Source: Rhodopseudomonas julia (GTDB taxonomy: Bacteria > Pseudomonadota > Alphaproteobacteria > Rhizobiales > Afifellaceae). Taken from it: a stretch of 64,000 bases of DNA. Below the pieces are notes generated by a model that made no database searches, had not been told where the DNA came from, and was given only the letters and a program-made list of their open reading frames with translations. This document shows, in pieces, positions 18,630 to 28,867 of the stretch (position 1 is the stretch's first letter; every line of letters begins with the position of its first letter). The stretch lies in assembly GCF_030813515.1 (NCBI RefSeq), contig NZ_JAUSUK010000002.1:310001-374000 (forward strand). The letters are read 5' to 3'. Position numbers and translations under genes: made by a program.

Positions 18630-20306
18630 TCAGGCAGCGCGCACGCGGCCGATGAAAGCATCGACTTGGGCACGGAGATTCTCCGCCTGGCTGTCGAGAT
18701 CGCCTGCCGCTTGAACGATCTCTCCGGAAACCCGTCCGGTCTCGTTGGCTGCCCGTGACACCGAGACGATGCTCGTGGACACCTCCTGCGTGCCCTGCGC
18801 GGCCTGCTGGACGTTCTGGGCGATCTCGCCGGTGGCCGAGCCCTGCTCTTCCACCGAGGAGGCGATCGTCGAGGAAATTTCGTCGATCTGCTTGATCGTG
18901 CCGGTGATCGATTCGATCGCCTTGACGACCTCGCTGGTGGCTTCCTGCACGGCCGTGATCTGCTGCGAGATCTCGCCGGTGGCCTTGGAGGTCTGTTCTG
19001 CGAGCGTCTTCACTTCCATGGCGACGACCGCAAAGCCCTTACCAGCCTCGCCGGCGCGGGCTGCCTCGATGGTGGCGTTCAGGGCCAACAGATTGGTCTG
19101 CGAGGCGATATCGGTGATGAGGTTGACGACCTGGCCGATGCGCTGGGCACTGGCGGCAAGACCGCGAACGACTTCGCCGGTGTTGGAGGCCTGACCGTTT
19201 GCCTGGTCGGCGACGCTGGCGGCCATCGACACCTGCTGACCGATCTCGCGGACCGAGGCGGCAAGTTCTTCAGCGGCCGAGGCAACCGTCTGGACGTTGG
19301 TCGTCGCCTGTTCGGCAGCGGCCGCGACGACCGTCGATTGCTGGTTCGTCTCTTGGGCCGATGCCCCCATCGTGGAGGCAGATTGCTTAAGCTGTGCGGC
19401 GGCTGACACGACCGAGCGAACGACGCCTGAGACTTCCCGTTCGAAGTCGTCAGCGAGCGCGTTCATCATCTGGCGCTTCTTCTCTTCCGCGTGCGCTTCC
19501 GCCTGTTGCTGTTCAGCGCGCAGACGTTCGTTCTCACGCAATTCCTGAAGGAAGTGCTCCGTTGTGCCCCACAGCTCGCCGATCTCGTCGGAGGAGCGGT
19601 TCTGCTCGATTGTGACGTCGAGATCGCCAGCTGCCATGCGCTTCAGCGTGCTGCTGACGCGGGTGAGCGGACGGCTGATCTGGCGGGTGCCGATCCACAC
19701 GGCGATCGCAGCGCCTGCTGCGAGCCCGATCAGCATGGTGGCCACGATCAGAAGCGTCATGCGCTCACCGAGGGTGGCCATCTCAGCGAGGATCGGCTTG
19801 AGCTCGTGTTGAAGATCGGCTCTCACCTCGTCGACGTCGGTTTGCAGAGCCTTGCGGTTCGCGCGGTTTTCTTCGTTGTTGCCTTGTGCATTGGCTGCAT
19901 CCGGCGAGACTTCGAGGCCGAGACGGGCGGTTTCTGTGCGGTAGTCGCGGAATTCGGCGATTCCGGCGAGAACCTCGTCGAATGCTTTGGCTCTCTCCGG
20001 GGTCCTGACGTAACTCCGCGCTTCGGCGGCAGCGGCGTCGAGTTCGTCGAGGCTCTGCATGAGGCCCGCGGCGAATGCTTTTGTCTTTTCCGGTGTCTTA
20101 CTCACATAGATGCCGCGTGAATCCATCACGACTTTGGAGATAAGCCCGTTAACCCGTTCCATGCGGATCGTCATTTCCGCATTGCGCGCGTAGCGTTCGG
20201 CCAAATTTTCGCTACGCTTCAAAGCATAAAGACCCATTCCCCCGACGAAGATGCTTGCAACGCCTAGGACGCCCAGCATCATATATATTTTATGACTTAT
20301 TTTCAT
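18630..20306 (-). CDS. Methyl-accepting chemotaxis protein 3 (HAMP)
   Basis: This transmembrane chemoreceptor has 558 residues. It has TM1 near 6-25, a helical periplasmic sensor with the motif [15 protein letters not shown]2, HAMP ([19 protein letters not shown]) and a signalling domain with an intact tip. The ATG at 20306 is chosen for CAGGAG nine bases upstream. The longer in-frame start lacks a good site. The sensor half resembles those of receptors 4 and 5. Its signalling tract is almost identical to that of receptor 1. It ends in GRVRAA without a CheR tether. The ligand is unknown. Confidence 0.95.
   Translation of the reverse strand: MKISHKIYMMLGVLGVASIFVGGMGLYALKRSENLAERYARNAEMTIRMERVNGLISKVVMDSRGIYVSKTPEKTKAFAAGLMQSLDELDAAAAEARSYVRTPERAKAFDEVLAGIAEFRDYRTETARLGLEVSPDAANAQGNNEENRANRKALQTDVDEVRADLQHELKPILAEMATLGERMTLLIVATMLIGLAAGAAIAVWIGTRQISRPLTRVSSTLKRMAAGDLDVTIEQNRSSDEIGELWGTTEHFLQELRENERLRAEQQQAEAHAEEKKRQMMNALADDFEREVSGVVRSVVSAAAQLKQSASTMGASAQETNQQSTVVAAAAEQATTNVQTVASAAEELAASVREIGQQVSMAASVADQANGQASNTGEVVRGLAASAQRIGQVVNLITDIASQTNLLALNATIEAARAGEAGKGFAVVAMEVKTLAEQTSKATGEISQQITAVQEATSEVVKAIESITGTIKQIDEISSTIASSVEEQGSATGEIAQNVQQAAQGTQEVSTSIVSVSRAANETGRVSGEIVQAAGDLDSQAENLRAQVDAFIGRVRAA
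18777..19331 (-). repeat. Homogenised signalling-domain tract, copy B (partner 15272-15826)
   Basis: This is the receptor-3 copy of the 555-bp near-identical segment described for receptor 1. Differences cluster in the last third, with five substitutions within about 25 bases near 19200-19216. That pattern is expected at the fading edge of a gene-conversion tract. Confidence 0.85.
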
Positions 20307-20332
20307 TTTCCGAACTCCTGCAAGGGTCGCGC

Positions 20333-20381
20333 CGGCCCCTACGGGCCGACGCAAGTCAAAAAGGCGAGCATTGCAATGCTC
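20333..20381 (-). other. Two RNA hairpins between receptor genes 4 and 3
   Basis: A 16-bp perfect palindrome, GAGCATTGCAATGCTC at 20366-20381, starts five bases beyond the receptor-4 stop. A second hairpin, CGGCCC/GGGCCG with loop CTAC, lies at 20333-20348. Both fall between co-directional receptor genes. They may protect or separate the mRNA segments. Confidence 0.55.
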
Positions 20382-20386
20382 TGTTA

Positions 20387-22069
20387 TTAGGCAGCCCGTA
20401 CGCGGCCGATGAAGGCATCGACCTGGCTGCGTAAGTTCTCGGCCTGGCTGTCAAGGTCACCGGCAGCCTGCACGATCTCACTCGAGACGCGTCCGGTCTC
20501 GTTGGCCGCCCGTGATACCGAGACGATGCTCGTCGACACTTCCTGGGTGCCTTCGGCAGCCTGCTGAACGTTCTGGGCGATCTCGCCGGTGGCCGAGCCC
20601 TGCTCTTCCACCGAGGAGGCGATCGTCGAAGAGATCTCGTCGATCTGCTTGATCGTCCCGGTGATGGATTCGATGGCCTTGACGACCTCGTTGGTGGCTT
20701 CCTGTACGGCCGTGATCTGCTGCGAGATCTCGCCCGTGGCCTTGGAAGTCTGCTCGGCGAGCGTCTTCACTTCCATGGCTACGACCGCGAAGCCCCTGCC
20801 GGCTTCACCGGCGCGGGCTGCCTCGATCGTCGCGTTCAAAGCCAGGAGATTTGTCTGCGCCGCAATGTCGGTGATGAGGTTGACGACCTGGCCGATGCGC
20901 TGGGCACTGGCGGCAAGACCGCGAACCACTTCGCCGGTGTTGGAGGCCTGGCCGTTTGCCTGACCGGCGATCGTGGCCGACATCGCTACCTGCTGACCAA
21001 TCTCGCGGACCGAGGCGGCAAGTTCTTCAGCGGCCGAGGCAACCGTCTGCACATTCACGGTCGCCTGTTCGGCCGCGGCTGCGACCACCGTCGACTGATG
21101 GTTCGTCTCATCAGCAGATGCGCCCATCGTCGAAGCCGATTGTTTCAGTTGCATTGCCGCGGAGACGACCGAGCGGACGACGCTTGAGACTTCGTGCTCG
21201 AAATCGTCGGCGAGCGCATTCATCATCCGGCGCTTGTCCGCCTCGGCACGCTCTTCGGCTTGCTGCTGCTGCTCGCGCAGCGTCTCCGTCTCCTTGAGCG
21301 CGACGACAAAATGCTCCGTCGCTTCCCAGATTTCGCCGATCTCGTCACCGGAGCGCTTCTGCTCGATAGAGACGTTGAGATCGCCGTTGCCCATACGCTT
21401 CAGTGTGCCGGTGAGGCGGACGAGGGGACGGCTGATCTGACGGGTGCCAATCCACATGGCGATGCCGACGCCGATGAACAGGCCAACCGCGATGACGGAG
21501 CAGATCAGGATCAGCATGCTCTCGTTGAGAGACAGCATGTGGGCACGGAGCGGATCGAGGCGTGCAGCGACATTCTCGACACCCGCTGCCAGGCTCGCTT
21601 GCAAGCCTTTGCGCCCGCCGCGAACTTCATCGCTGGTGCCGTAGGCGCGCGCCGCATCCGGACTGATTTCGACACCGCGACGCACCAACTCCGTCCGTTC
21701 CGCGCGGTAATTGGCGAGGTTCTTACCGAGCTCCTCGACCACGGGCATGTCTTCGACAGGCGTAAGGTTCTCCAGCTGGCCAAAGGCGGCGTCGATTTCA
21801 TCGAGCGCGGCCATGACCTCCTTGCCGTATTTGGCGGCATCGGCCGAGCCTTCGGCGAGGTAGACCCCGCTCGATGACTTGCTCGCCTGGATGACCTGGG
21901 TGCCGATCTGCTGCATCAGGAGTGCCCGTGAGGATGTTCTGTCGAACTCCTCGGCGGTGCTGTGCATTGCATTGATCGCATAAATGGCGATGGCGCCGAC
22001 ACCTATGGTTACGATGCCGAGTATGGCCACGATGGCGTTGATCTTGCCGGTAATTCTCATGGGTCTCAT
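20387..22069 (-). CDS. Methyl-accepting chemotaxis protein 4 (HAMP)
   Basis: This transmembrane chemoreceptor has 560 residues: TM1 near 12-32, a helical sensor with the motif [13 protein letters not shown]2 ([22 protein letters not shown]), HAMP and a signalling domain with the tip [20 protein letters not shown]. The sensor lacks the VMDSRGIY motif of receptors 3 and 5 but is otherwise similar in layout. The ATG at 22069 is used, with an in-frame ATG at 22060 as alternative. It ends in GRVRAA. The ligand is unknown. Confidence 0.95.
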   Translation of the reverse strand: MRPMRITGKINAIVAILGIVTIGVGAIAIYAINAMHSTAEEFDRTSSRALLMQQIGTQVIQASKSSSGVYLAEGSADAAKYGKEVMAALDEIDAAFGQLENLTPVEDMPVVEELGKNLANYRAERTELVRRGVEISPDAARAYGTSDEVRGGRKGLQASLAAGVENVAARLDPLRAHMLSLNESMLILICSVIAVGLFIGVGIAMWIGTRQISRPLVRLTGTLKRMGNGDLNVSIEQKRSGDEIGEIWEATEHFVVALKETETLREQQQQAEERAEADKRRMMNALADDFEHEVSSVVRSVVSAAMQLKQSASTMGASADETNHQSTVVAAAAEQATVNVQTVASAAEELAASVREIGQQVAMSATIAGQANGQASNTGEVVRGLAASAQRIGQVVNLITDIAAQTNLLALNATIEAARAGEAGRGFAVVAMEVKTLAEQTSKATGEISQQITAVQEATNEVVKAIESITGTIKQIDEISSTIASSVEEQGSATGEIAQNVQQAAEGTQEVSTSIVSVSRAANETGRVSSEIVQAAGDLDSQAENLRSQVDAFIGRVRAA

Positions 22070-22077
22070 TCCGTTTC

Positions 22078-22125
22078 CGGCCCTGAGGCCGACGTCAGTT
22101 GGGGGGGAGGGGGCCCTTTGAGGGC
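22078..22125 (-). other. Small hairpins between receptor genes 5 and 4
   Basis: CGGCC/GGCCG with loop CTGA lies at 22078-22091, and GCCCT/AGGGC with loop TTG at 22113-22125. Both are in the 65-base gap between the two receptor genes. The stems are short, so functional significance is uncertain. They are listed because every junction of the array carries such a structure. Confidence 0.4.
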
Positions 22126-22134
22126 GGCTTGCGA

Positions 22135-23811
22135 TCAGGCTGCTCGCACCCGTTCGATGAAGATATCGACTTGCTGGCGTAGGCCTGCGGCACGGCTGTC
22201 GAGGTCGTTCGCGGCGCGCACGATCTCGCTTGAAACACGTCCGGTATCGTCTGAGGCCGCCGTGACGGCCATGATGTTGGAGGAAACTTCCTGAGTCCCT
22301 TGAGCAGCTTGCTGGACGTTCTGAGCGATTTCGCCTGTTGCGGAACCTTGTTCTTCCACTGAGGAAGCGATCGTCGATGCGATCTCGTCGATTTGCTGGA
22401 TGGTCGTGCTGATCGACCCGATCGCCTCGACAACCTCGTTGGTGGCTTCCTGCACGGCCGTGATCTGCTGCGAGATCTCGCCCGTTGCTTTGGAAGTCTG
22501 CTCGGCGAGCGTCTTCACTTCCATGGCGACGACGGCAAATCCCTTGCCCGCTTCGCCAGCTCGCGCTGCTTCGATAGTGGCATTCAAGGCGAGCAAGTTC
22601 GTCTGTGCCGCAATGTCGGTGATGAGGTTGACGACCTGCCCGATGCGCTGGGCGCTGGAGGCGAGACCGCGGACGATCTCCGTGGTGTTGACTGCCTGGC
22701 CGTTCGCCTGCCCGGCGATGCTTGCGGACAATTCGACTTGCTGGCCGATCTCGCGGATGGAGGCCGCCAGCTCTTCGGCCGCGGAGGCGACCGTCTGGAC
22801 GTTGTGCGTCGCCTCCTCGGCCGCAGAGGCGACAACGGTCGCCTGGTGGTTCGTCTTCTCGGCCGATGAGCTCATCGTCGAAGCCGATTGCTTGAGCTGG
22901 GTGACGGCGGAAACGACGGATCTCACTACGCCTGAGACCTCCAGCTCGAACTCGTCCGCCAGAGCGTGCATGGCCTTGCGCTTGTCTTCTTCCGCCCTTG
23001 CGGCAAGCTCTGCCTGTTCGCCGCGAAGGCGTTCGGTTTCGCGAAGCTCGGCGAGGAAGCGTTCGGTCGTCGCCCAGATCTCGCCGATCTCGTCGTTGGA
23101 GCGCCCGGTCTCAATCTCGACGTCGAGTTCGCCAGCCGCCATACGCTTCAGAGCATTCGTTACGCGGATGAGCGGGCGGCTAATCTTGCGGGTACCGATG
23201 AAGATTGCGATCGCGACACCGATGAGAAGTCCGGCGGCCGCCGCGGCGATGATGGTGGTCATCATCCGGCTATCGGCGGTTGCTATTTCGTGTTTGATTT
23301 CTTCCACCTGCGCTCGTCGCGCATCGATGAAGCCGTCAATGTCGGCCTGCAGGGCAAGCCGGTTGGCCGTATTTACCTCGTTGTTTCCGACGGTTTTGGC
23401 CGTCATCGGCGAGATGCGGGTTGCGAGCTGCACGAGGCTTACGCGGAAGTCTTTGAAAACCTCGAACTCTTCCTTGAGACTGTCGAGCTGCTCGAGGCTC
23501 TGCGGGTCGAGGAGCAGCGGGCGTGTTTCCGCGAGGAGGACGTCGAGTTCGGCGAGACTTTGGTTGATTGCTTGGCCGAAGGCTTCGACGGCCGCGTCGT
23601 CGTCGGCGGAGTAAATTCCACGCGAATCCATGACGACTGCGGTGATCAGCCGGTTCATCTTCTGGCCATTGATCGCGGCTTCGGCGAGCCGTTCCAGGTC
23701 GACCGTCCGCTCCGCGCTTTGTTTCAGCGCGAAAGTCGCCATGGCGGCCACGAGGACGGTGGCAAGGCCGAGTACCGCCACGATCGTGTAGATCTTTCCG
23801 CTGATTTTCAT
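22135..23811 (-). CDS. Methyl-accepting chemotaxis protein 5 (HAMP), first gene of the receptor array
   Basis: This transmembrane chemoreceptor has 558 residues. It has TM1 near 7-26, a helical periplasmic sensor with the motif [15 protein letters not shown]2 ([22 protein letters not shown]), HAMP and a signalling domain with an intact tip. Its sensor is the closest match to receptor 3. AGAGGA lies six bases before the ATG at 23811. Upstream of the gene is an inverted repeat TTAAC-N7-GTTAA that overlaps part of the leader. It ends in ERVRAA. The ligand is unknown. Confidence 0.95.
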   Translation of the reverse strand: MKISGKIYTIVAVLGLATVLVAAMATFALKQSAERTVDLERLAEAAINGQKMNRLITAVVMDSRGIYSADDDAAVEAFGQAINQSLAELDVLLAETRPLLLDPQSLEQLDSLKEEFEVFKDFRVSLVQLATRISPMTAKTVGNNEVNTANRLALQADIDGFIDARRAQVEEIKHEIATADSRMMTTIIAAAAAGLLIGVAIAIFIGTRKISRPLIRVTNALKRMAAGELDVEIETGRSNDEIGEIWATTERFLAELRETERLRGEQAELAARAEEDKRKAMHALADEFELEVSGVVRSVVSAVTQLKQSASTMSSSAEKTNHQATVVASAAEEATHNVQTVASAAEELAASIREIGQQVELSASIAGQANGQAVNTTEIVRGLASSAQRIGQVVNLITDIAAQTNLLALNATIEAARAGEAGKGFAVVAMEVKTLAEQTSKATGEISQQITAVQEATNEVVEAIGSISTTIQQIDEIASTIASSVEEQGSATGEIAQNVQQAAQGTQEVSSNIMAVTAASDDTGRVSSEIVRAANDLDSRAAGLRQQVDIFIERVRAA

Positions 23812-23823
23812 TTCGCGTCCTCT

Positions 23824-23840
23824 TTAACCTCCAGTGTTAA
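23824..23840 (-). promoter_or_regulatory. Inverted repeat TTAAC-N7-GTTAA in the leader of receptor gene 5
   Basis: Two perfect 5-bp arms with seven bases between lie 13 bases before the receptor-5 start codon. The arms contain TTAA half-sites like those used by CtrA. CtrA sites are direct repeats (TTAA-N7-TTAAC), so this is not a standard match. It may be an operator or a weak hairpin near the ribosome site. Confidence 0.3.
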
Positions 23841-23852
23841 TTCTATGAGGTT

Positions 23853-24308
23853 TTAGGATTGACCCATGCTCCGTCGATCGACGTAGTTTATTTCTTCCAC
23901 AAGGATATCTTGTATGAATCCGGGCCCTAGTCGTTTGTTGGTGTTTTCTTTGATGTTGTTGATCAAACGATCGAGATTGTATTTTGCCAGGCGACCGAAT
24001 TCGACTTTGCCGTTGTTGTAGAACTCGCGAAATGCTTCGTCAGTGACGAAAGGGGCCGGATCCATAGAGAGCTTGCTCATCGCGCCGGCATCGGCGGTGA
24101 ATACGAGGCGGGCGAGGATGTAACCTTGCAAAACGCCGTCCTGAATGACGGGCACGGTCATCGGTTCGAGCTTGCGGTGCTCCAGTCCGACAAGGGCCGG
24201 ACCCTCATCGGGAGCAGGCTTCACATCCGCCTTCCATTGCGCGGCAAAGAAGCTTGCAAGCAGCGCGACGACGCATGCCCACATGCCGATACCGAGGGTC
24301 TTGACCAT
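23853..24308 (-). CDS. Membrane-anchored protein of the flagellar operon, FliL-like layout
   Basis: This 151-residue protein has one N-terminal membrane anchor (about 5-24). A basic, proline-rich linker and a periplasmic domain follow, with the segments MTVPVIQDGVLQGYILARL and DEAFREFYNNGKVEFGRLA. The layout, and a C terminus of the form IQDILVEEINYVDRR, recall FliL-type proteins, which associate with the stator. No sequence motif proves this, and a clear fliL exists at 47193. The ATG overlaps the flgN-like stop by one base (TGATG), so it belongs to the flagellar operon. It precedes the receptor array by 41 bases. The function is unknown. Confidence 0.8.
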   Translation of the reverse strand: MVKTLGIGMWACVVALLASFFAAQWKADVKPAPDEGPALVGLEHRKLEPMTVPVIQDGVLQGYILARLVFTADAGAMSKLSMDPAPFVTDEAFREFYNNGKVEFGRLAKYNLDRLINNIKENTNKRLGPGFIQDILVEEINYVDRRSMGQS

Positions 24309-24685
24309 CAGACGCGGGCTCCAAGCGGAGCCGAATAGGTGCCATCGGACTCTGCGTCCGACATCGCCTGGGCGATCAATCCGGCCACCGTCTGCACGGC
24401 GCTGATATGGGTCTTGAGCAGTGCCTGATTGCGCTCGAGCTTTTCGCGCAGGCGGATAATGCCGATCCGGGCGTCGGTGCTGATGTTCTCGGTTGGAACC
24501 GTGCGTGCCATGCGCGACAGCTCCAGAAGTGCGCGGCTCTTGCGGTGGTTGAATTCTTGAAGATCGATCGTCTGATTGTGGCTGAGCGCCTCGCTCTCCT
24601 GGTCGACAAGCTCCTCAAGACGTCCGATGCAGGTCGTCAGGGCGCGGCTTGCGGCCGGATTGGCCGAACGTGACATCGCATTCAT
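24308..24685 (-). CDS. flgN: FlgN-like flagellar export chaperone
   Basis: This small helical cytoplasmic protein of 125 residues has the size and heptad-rich pattern of FlgN/FliT-type chaperones (RLEELVDQESEAL, FNHRKSRALLELSRM, LREKLERNQALLKTHISAV). FlgN keeps the hook-junction proteins FlgK and FlgL export-competent. Both are encoded upstream in the same run. It lies 13 bases after flgJ and overlaps the next gene. Assignment rests on pattern and context, since the family is poorly conserved in sequence. Confidence 0.78.
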   Translation of the reverse strand: MNAMSRSANPAASRALTTCIGRLEELVDQESEALSHNQTIDLQEFNHRKSRALLELSRMARTVPTENISTDARIGIIRLREKLERNQALLKTHISAVQTVAGLIAQAMSDAESDGTYSAPLGARV

Positions 24686-24698
24686 GGCTGGCTCCTCT

Positions 24699-25262
24699 CT
24701 AGATCAGGCCATTCGCGTTTTCGGGTAGGGCAGGGGTGGTCTCGGCGGTGCGCACGGTCTCGGCGATGCCGATGCCGCCGGCCGCGGCCATCTGCGTGGC
24801 GATTTGCTGGGCGAGCATCGAACGCCACATCTCGCCGGCCTGGCCGCCGCCGAACATCGCATCCGAGCTCGCCGGGAGCATCGTCTGCACGAAGGTCGAC
24901 AAGAACATCGCCTCGAAGCCGGTCATTGGGTCGTTGCCCACCTTGGAAGACGACAGGCTGGAATGGGCGAGTGAGGTGCTCGTCTTCAATCGCGACAGGG
25001 CCTGCGCGGAATCGAAGGGCATCTGGATGACCGGCGAAATCGGCTGCTCCGCCGTCTTCGTTTCCCCCGGCCCCGTTGCGCCAGGTTTCGTGACCTGGTC
25101 GAAGACGTCTTCAAAGGCGTCGTTGGCCGCGGTGTATGCGGCCGGGGTAGTGCCGGATGAAGGAGAAAGGCGTGTCAGCCGCGCCGCGGCCTCTTGATAG
25201 CGGGTCGGGCTTGCGGCGCGGGCAACGTCCAGAACGATGTCGGATGGCGGGCTGATCGACAT
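24699..25262 (-). CDS. flgJ: Rod-assembly protein FlgJ, N-terminal type without muramidase domain
   Basis: This 187-residue protein carries only the rod-binding domain. The hallmark segment GFEAMFLSTFVQTMLP is followed by the glycine-rich turn MFGGGQAGEMWRSMLAQQIA. It matches the short FlgJ/CheL of alphaproteobacteria rather than the bifunctional enterobacterial FlgJ. The peptidoglycan hydrolase function is presumably supplied by the lytic transglycosylase at 59944. The N-terminal 100 residues are low in conservation and rich in Ser/Thr/Ala. Confidence 0.9.
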   Translation of the reverse strand: MSISPPSDIVLDVARAASPTRYQEAAARLTRLSPSSGTTPAAYTAANDAFEDVFDQVTKPGATGPGETKTAEQPISPVIQMPFDSAQALSRLKTSTSLAHSSLSSSKVGNDPMTGFEAMFLSTFVQTMLPASSDAMFGGGQAGEMWRSMLAQQIATQMAAAGGIGIAETVRTAETTPALPENANGLI

Positions 25263-25311
25263 AAGTCACCTGCGACAGATTAAGTCTTCGCAGGCTTATT
25301 GCGGTTTTTCC

Positions 25312-25710
25312 TTACGCGGGGCTTGCATCCGTCGGACGTGCGAACGCCTCTAAAAGGAGCTGAAAACTGCGGCGTTCTTCGGCTTTGCGGGTCTCGCGTT
25401 CAAGCTTGCCGGAGAGCCGTTCGGTGGTCTTCAGGCGGCGCGCCTGAGCGAGCACCTGAGCGGTCTGCTCGGCCTGCCGACGGGCCAGCTGATCGGCCTC
25501 GCTGCTGAGGCGTGACAGACGTTTGACCTTGGCGTCCACGAACAGGCCGTGGAAGGTGTCATCGTCGTTCAAGGCTTCGATCAGCGCACGGCGCTCCTGA
25601 TCGAGGGCGCTGCCTTGCCGCGAAATATCGGCAAGCTCCCATTCTGCCACTTCGTGCATTTTCTTTTGCACTTGCAGAATGCGCTCGATCTTCTTGCTGC
25701 GGTCTTTCAT
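25312..25710 (-). CDS. fliJ: FliJ-like flagellar export protein
   Basis: The 132-residue protein is almost entirely coiled coil and rich in Lys, Arg, Glu and Gln (for example QKKMHEVAEWELADISRQ and RRLKTTERLSGKLERE). That is characteristic of FliJ, which forms the central stalk of the FliI ATPase ring. The ATG at 25710 is chosen because it lies five bases after the fliR stop (25715). The longer in-frame start would overlap fliR. Position next to fliR and flhA agrees. Sequence similarity alone would not prove it. Confidence 0.8.
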   Translation of the reverse strand: MKDRSKKIERILQVQKKMHEVAEWELADISRQGSALDQERRALIEALNDDDTFHGLFVDAKVKRLSRLSSEADQLARRQAEQTAQVLAQARRLKTTERLSGKLERETRKAEERRSFQLLLEAFARPTDASPA

Positions 25711-25714
25711 TGGA

Positions 25715-26470
25715 TTAGCCTCCCACCAGCCAGATGCCGAAGGCATCGATGAAATTCGCCAGGAACTCGTGCGCAACCGTCATCAGGAGGATGAGGCCGC
25801 CCGCCGTTACGAACGGCATGGAAATGAAATACACCGGGATCTGCGGGCTCAGCTTGTTGGTGATGCCGATCGCGAGATTGATGACGATTGAGTAGACGAG
25901 AAATGGGCTGCCGATCCGCAAGACGAGAAAGAACACCGCCGAAAGCTGATCGGTCAGATTGATGAGCGCGCCTTGCGCGTCGAAGCCCTGCGCCGCCGGT
26001 AAGGTGTGGTAGGAATCGATCAGCCCCGACAACAGCAGCCAGTGCTGATCGGTGATGAACATGATGGTGATTGCCGTCAGCGAGAAGAGCGACGCGACGG
26101 TCGGCAGCTGGGAATCTTCCTCGACCGCAATGCCGGGCATGGCCGAGAGGCCGATCGACTGACTGACCGCCACGGCAATCGTTTGCAAGCCCAGGAAAAA
26201 GACGCGGCCGACGAGCCCGATCAAGACGCCGATCAGAAGCTCCGAAACGATCGCCTGCAGCATCGCGGAAGGTGTGCCGTCGCCCACCAGCGGGCGGGTG
26301 TAGCCGATCAGCATCGGCGACAAGGTGAGCGTGATCGCCACGGCAATGAAGAGTCGGAACTGCACCGGTATGCGCGAACTCGAAAAGCCCGGCATCAGCA
26401 TCAGGCAGCCGCCAATCCGGCAAAAGATGAGGAAGACGGCGAGCACCGTCTCCGAGGCGAGCTCGCTCAC
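25715..26470 (-). CDS. fliR: Flagellar export-gate protein FliR
   Basis: This polytopic inner-membrane protein has 251 residues. FliR combines with FliP and FliQ to form the export pore of the flagellar type III apparatus. Recognisable are the N-terminal segment [23 protein letters not shown], several membrane helices, and the C-terminal run [20 protein letters not shown]. The ATG overlaps the flhA stop as ATGA. The family's usual length is about 250-260 residues. Confidence 0.95.
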   Translation of the reverse strand: MSELASETVLAVFLIFCRIGGCLMLMPGFSSSRIPVQFRLFIAVAITLTLSPMLIGYTRPLVGDGTPSAMLQAIVSELLIGVLIGLVGRVFFLGLQTIAVAVSQSIGLSAMPGIAVEEDSQLPTVASLFSLTAITIMFITDQHWLLLSGLIDSYHTLPAAQGFDAQGALINLTDQLSAVFFLVLRIGSPFLVYSIVINLAIGITNKLSPQIPVYFISMPFVTAGGLILLMTVAHEFLANFIDAFGIWLVGG

Positions 26471-28557
26471 GAGATCGATCCGAGCGACTTAATCTCAATG
26501 CCACGGGCGATCTCCAGATGTGAGAGGACCGCAAGCGAAGGAAACATGCGTTCGATGATCATGCGCACGTAGATCCGTGCTTCCGGCGCGGTCACCAGAA
26601 CGATGCTTTCGTTTTCCGCAAGGCGTGCACGCAACACCTCAGATGCCTCGGCGGCGAATTCCTCCACCAGGCGCGGATCGATGTCGAACTCGATGACCTC
26701 GCCCTTGGCATCGCGCTTTAGGCTCTGATGGAATGCGAGATCCCAGCGGTTGCCTAGTCTGAGAACGTTGAGCACACCGCCCTGGGCAAGGTCGCCGCAG
26801 ATCTGCTGCGCCATGCGCATGCGTACATGCTCGGCGATCTGTTCGGAGCGGCGGGCATGCGGGACGATCTCCGCCAGTGCTTCCAGAATGAGATGCAGGT
26901 TGCGGATGGACACGCGTTCCGTGAGCAGGAGCTTCAAAACTGCCTGAAGCCCCGAATAGGTGATGTGGCTCGGGCAGATGTCGTCGACCAGGCGCTTGTA
27001 TTCCGGCTCCAGCCGGTCGAGCAGCATACGCACATCCTTGTAGGACAGGAGCTGCGCCAGGTTGTTGCGAATGACCTCGCTCACATGGGTGAGCACCACG
27101 GAGAGATTGTCGATCGGCGTATAGCCTTCGCGGCGGACTTCTGTGGCGAAGGCGTCGGAGATCCACATCGCCTGCATGCCGAAGGCGGGTTCGCGGACGA
27201 CATCGCCGGGGACGTCGGGTCTCGCATTGTCGCCGGTGACGACGAGCAACTCGCCGATGCGCATTTCGCAGGTCGCAAAGACCGTGCCGTGGATACGGAT
27301 CTCATAGCTCTTGGAGGGGACGTTGAGGCTTTCCGTCAATTTTATCTCGGGCACCACGAAGCCGTATTGCTGCGCGAACTTGCGCCGCATGCGGCTGACG
27401 CGATGAGCGATCTCGGGCATGTTGGAGAGGATTTGCGTCGCGAGTTGCTTGCCGATGCACAGCTCGATCTCGCAAGTGCGCAGCGATTCCTTGACGGAAT
27501 TGCGCGCTTCCACCTCTGCAGCTTCCTTCTTCTTTTTTTCCTTCGTCTCCGCTTCCTGACGTTTTGCCTCCTGCTGCCGGGGAATGGTGTAAGCGACGAA
27601 AGCAAGAAACCCGCCGAGCGCCCCGAAAGGCAGGAGCGGCAGACCGGGCATCAAGGCGAAGACGAACATGAGCGCAGCCGCGACGCCGAGTGCTTTCGGA
27701 TAGGCGCCGAGCTGGCCGAAGACGGCCTTTTCTGCCGAACCGCGCGTGCCGCCCTTGGAAACGAGCAGGCCTGCTGCGAGGGAGACGACGAGAGCCGGAA
27801 TCTGCGCCACCAGACCGTCGCCCACCGACAGCCGCGTGAAGACGTCAGCGGCCTCGTCGAGAGGCATGCCGTAGCGAGTGGTAGCGATGATGATGCCGCC
27901 GAAAATGTTGACGGCGATGGTGATGAGGCTGGCGATCGCCTCGCCGCGAACAAACTTCGACGCGCCGTCCATGGAGCCGAAGAAGGAGCTTTCCTCCTCC
28001 AATTCGCGCCGACGCAGCTGGGCTTCCTTGTCGTCGATGAGGCCGGCATTGAGATCGGCGTCGATCGCCATCTGCTTGCCGGGAATGGCGTCGAGCGTGA
28101 AACGTGCTCCGACTTCGGCGATACGCGTTGCGCCCTTGGTGATGACGAGGAAGTTCACCGTCACGAGAATGAGGAAGACGACGATGCCGATGACAAAGTC
28201 GCCGCCCATGACGAACATGGAAAAGCCGTTGATGATGTTGCCCGCCGCCGTCACACCTTCATTGCCATGGGCGAGGATGAGGCGGGTCGTCGCCACACCG
28301 AGCGCCAGGCGCAGCACGGTCGCGATCAAGAGCACGGTCGGGAAGGAGGAGAATTCGAGCGGCTTCTGAATCCACAGCGCCACCATCAGGATCAGCACCG
28401 AGAAGGCGATCGACAAGGCAAGACCGAAATCGATCAGAAAAGTGGGGATCGGCAGGAACAGGATGACCAGCATGCCGATGATCAGGGTGGCGAAGCCGAT
28501 ATCTCGTTTCGACTTCTTTTCGAGCCCGTCGCCCGCAGTAAGCAGCATCTCCGACAT
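26467..28557 (-). CDS. flhA: Flagellar export-gate protein FlhA
   Basis: FlhA, the largest export-gate protein, binds chaperone-substrate complexes and uses the proton gradient. The 696-residue protein has about eight membrane helices in its N-terminal 320 residues. It carries the FHIPEP family signature ([20 protein letters not shown], then an acidic loop) and a large cytoplasmic C-terminal domain. A charged linker ([20 protein letters not shown]) joins the halves. The ATG at 28557 is chosen. An in-frame TTG two codons earlier lies too near the GGGGAAG ribosome site. Confidence 0.96.
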   Translation of the reverse strand: MSEMLLTAGDGLEKKSKRDIGFATLIIGMLVILFLPIPTFLIDFGLALSIAFSVLILMVALWIQKPLEFSSFPTVLLIATVLRLALGVATTRLILAHGNEGVTAAGNIINGFSMFVMGGDFVIGIVVFLILVTVNFLVITKGATRIAEVGARFTLDAIPGKQMAIDADLNAGLIDDKEAQLRRRELEEESSFFGSMDGASKFVRGEAIASLITIAVNIFGGIIIATTRYGMPLDEAADVFTRLSVGDGLVAQIPALVVSLAAGLLVSKGGTRGSAEKAVFGQLGAYPKALGVAAALMFVFALMPGLPLLPFGALGGFLAFVAYTIPRQQEAKRQEAETKEKKKKEAAEVEARNSVKESLRTCEIELCIGKQLATQILSNMPEIAHRVSRMRRKFAQQYGFVVPEIKLTESLNVPSKSYEIRIHGTVFATCEMRIGELLVVTGDNARPDVPGDVVREPAFGMQAMWISDAFATEVRREGYTPIDNLSVVLTHVSEVIRNNLAQLLSYKDVRMLLDRLEPEYKRLVDDICPSHITYSGLQAVLKLLLTERVSIRNLHLILEALAEIVPHARRSEQIAEHVRMRMAQQICGDLAQGGVLNVLRLGNRWDLAFHQSLKRDAKGEVIEFDIDPRLVEEFAAEASEVLRARLAENESIVLVTAPEARIYVRMIIERMFPSLAVLSHLEIARGIEIKSLGSIS

Positions 28558-28599
28558 GATCAATTCTTCCCCGGATATGGTCCGTCGTGAGAAGGCGCG

Positions 28600-28866
28600 C
28601 TAAAAGCCGGTGGCAATGCGCCCGTAAACCTCGTTTGTGAAGGCGAAGATCTGAGCGCCGATGAAAGGCGCGCTGATCGCTGTCATGAGCAGGATCACAA
28701 TGATCTTCGGAATGAAGGTCAGGGTGACTTCCTGGATCTGAGTGAGCGCCTGGAACAGTGCGATGCCAATGCCAACGAGCATGGCTGCGCCGACGGCTGG
28801 CCCCGCGGCGATGATGATCGTCCAGATCGCCTGGCGGACGACCTCAAAAGCGTCGGCTTCGTTCAT
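28600..28866 (-). CDS. fliQ: Flagellar export-gate protein FliQ
   Basis: This 88-residue membrane protein has two helices (IWTIIIAAGPAVGAAMLVGIGIA and FIPKIIVILLMTAISAP) and the conserved segment ALTQIQEVTLTFIPKI between them. FliQ is a subunit of the FliPQR export pore. It sits one base after the flgD stop and precedes flhA and fliR. Confidence 0.95.
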   Translation of the reverse strand: MNEADAFEVVRQAIWTIIIAAGPAVGAAMLVGIGIALFQALTQIQEVTLTFIPKIIVILLMTAISAPFIGAQIFAFTNEVYGRIATGF

Positions 28867-28867
28867 C

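Noticed and set aside
26827-28590. 587-codon open frame antisense to flhA
   Set aside because: It covers the whole of a certain gene on the other strand, and its composition (Asp/Glu/Arg/His-rich, no motifs) is what the complementary strand of high-GC coding DNA gives.
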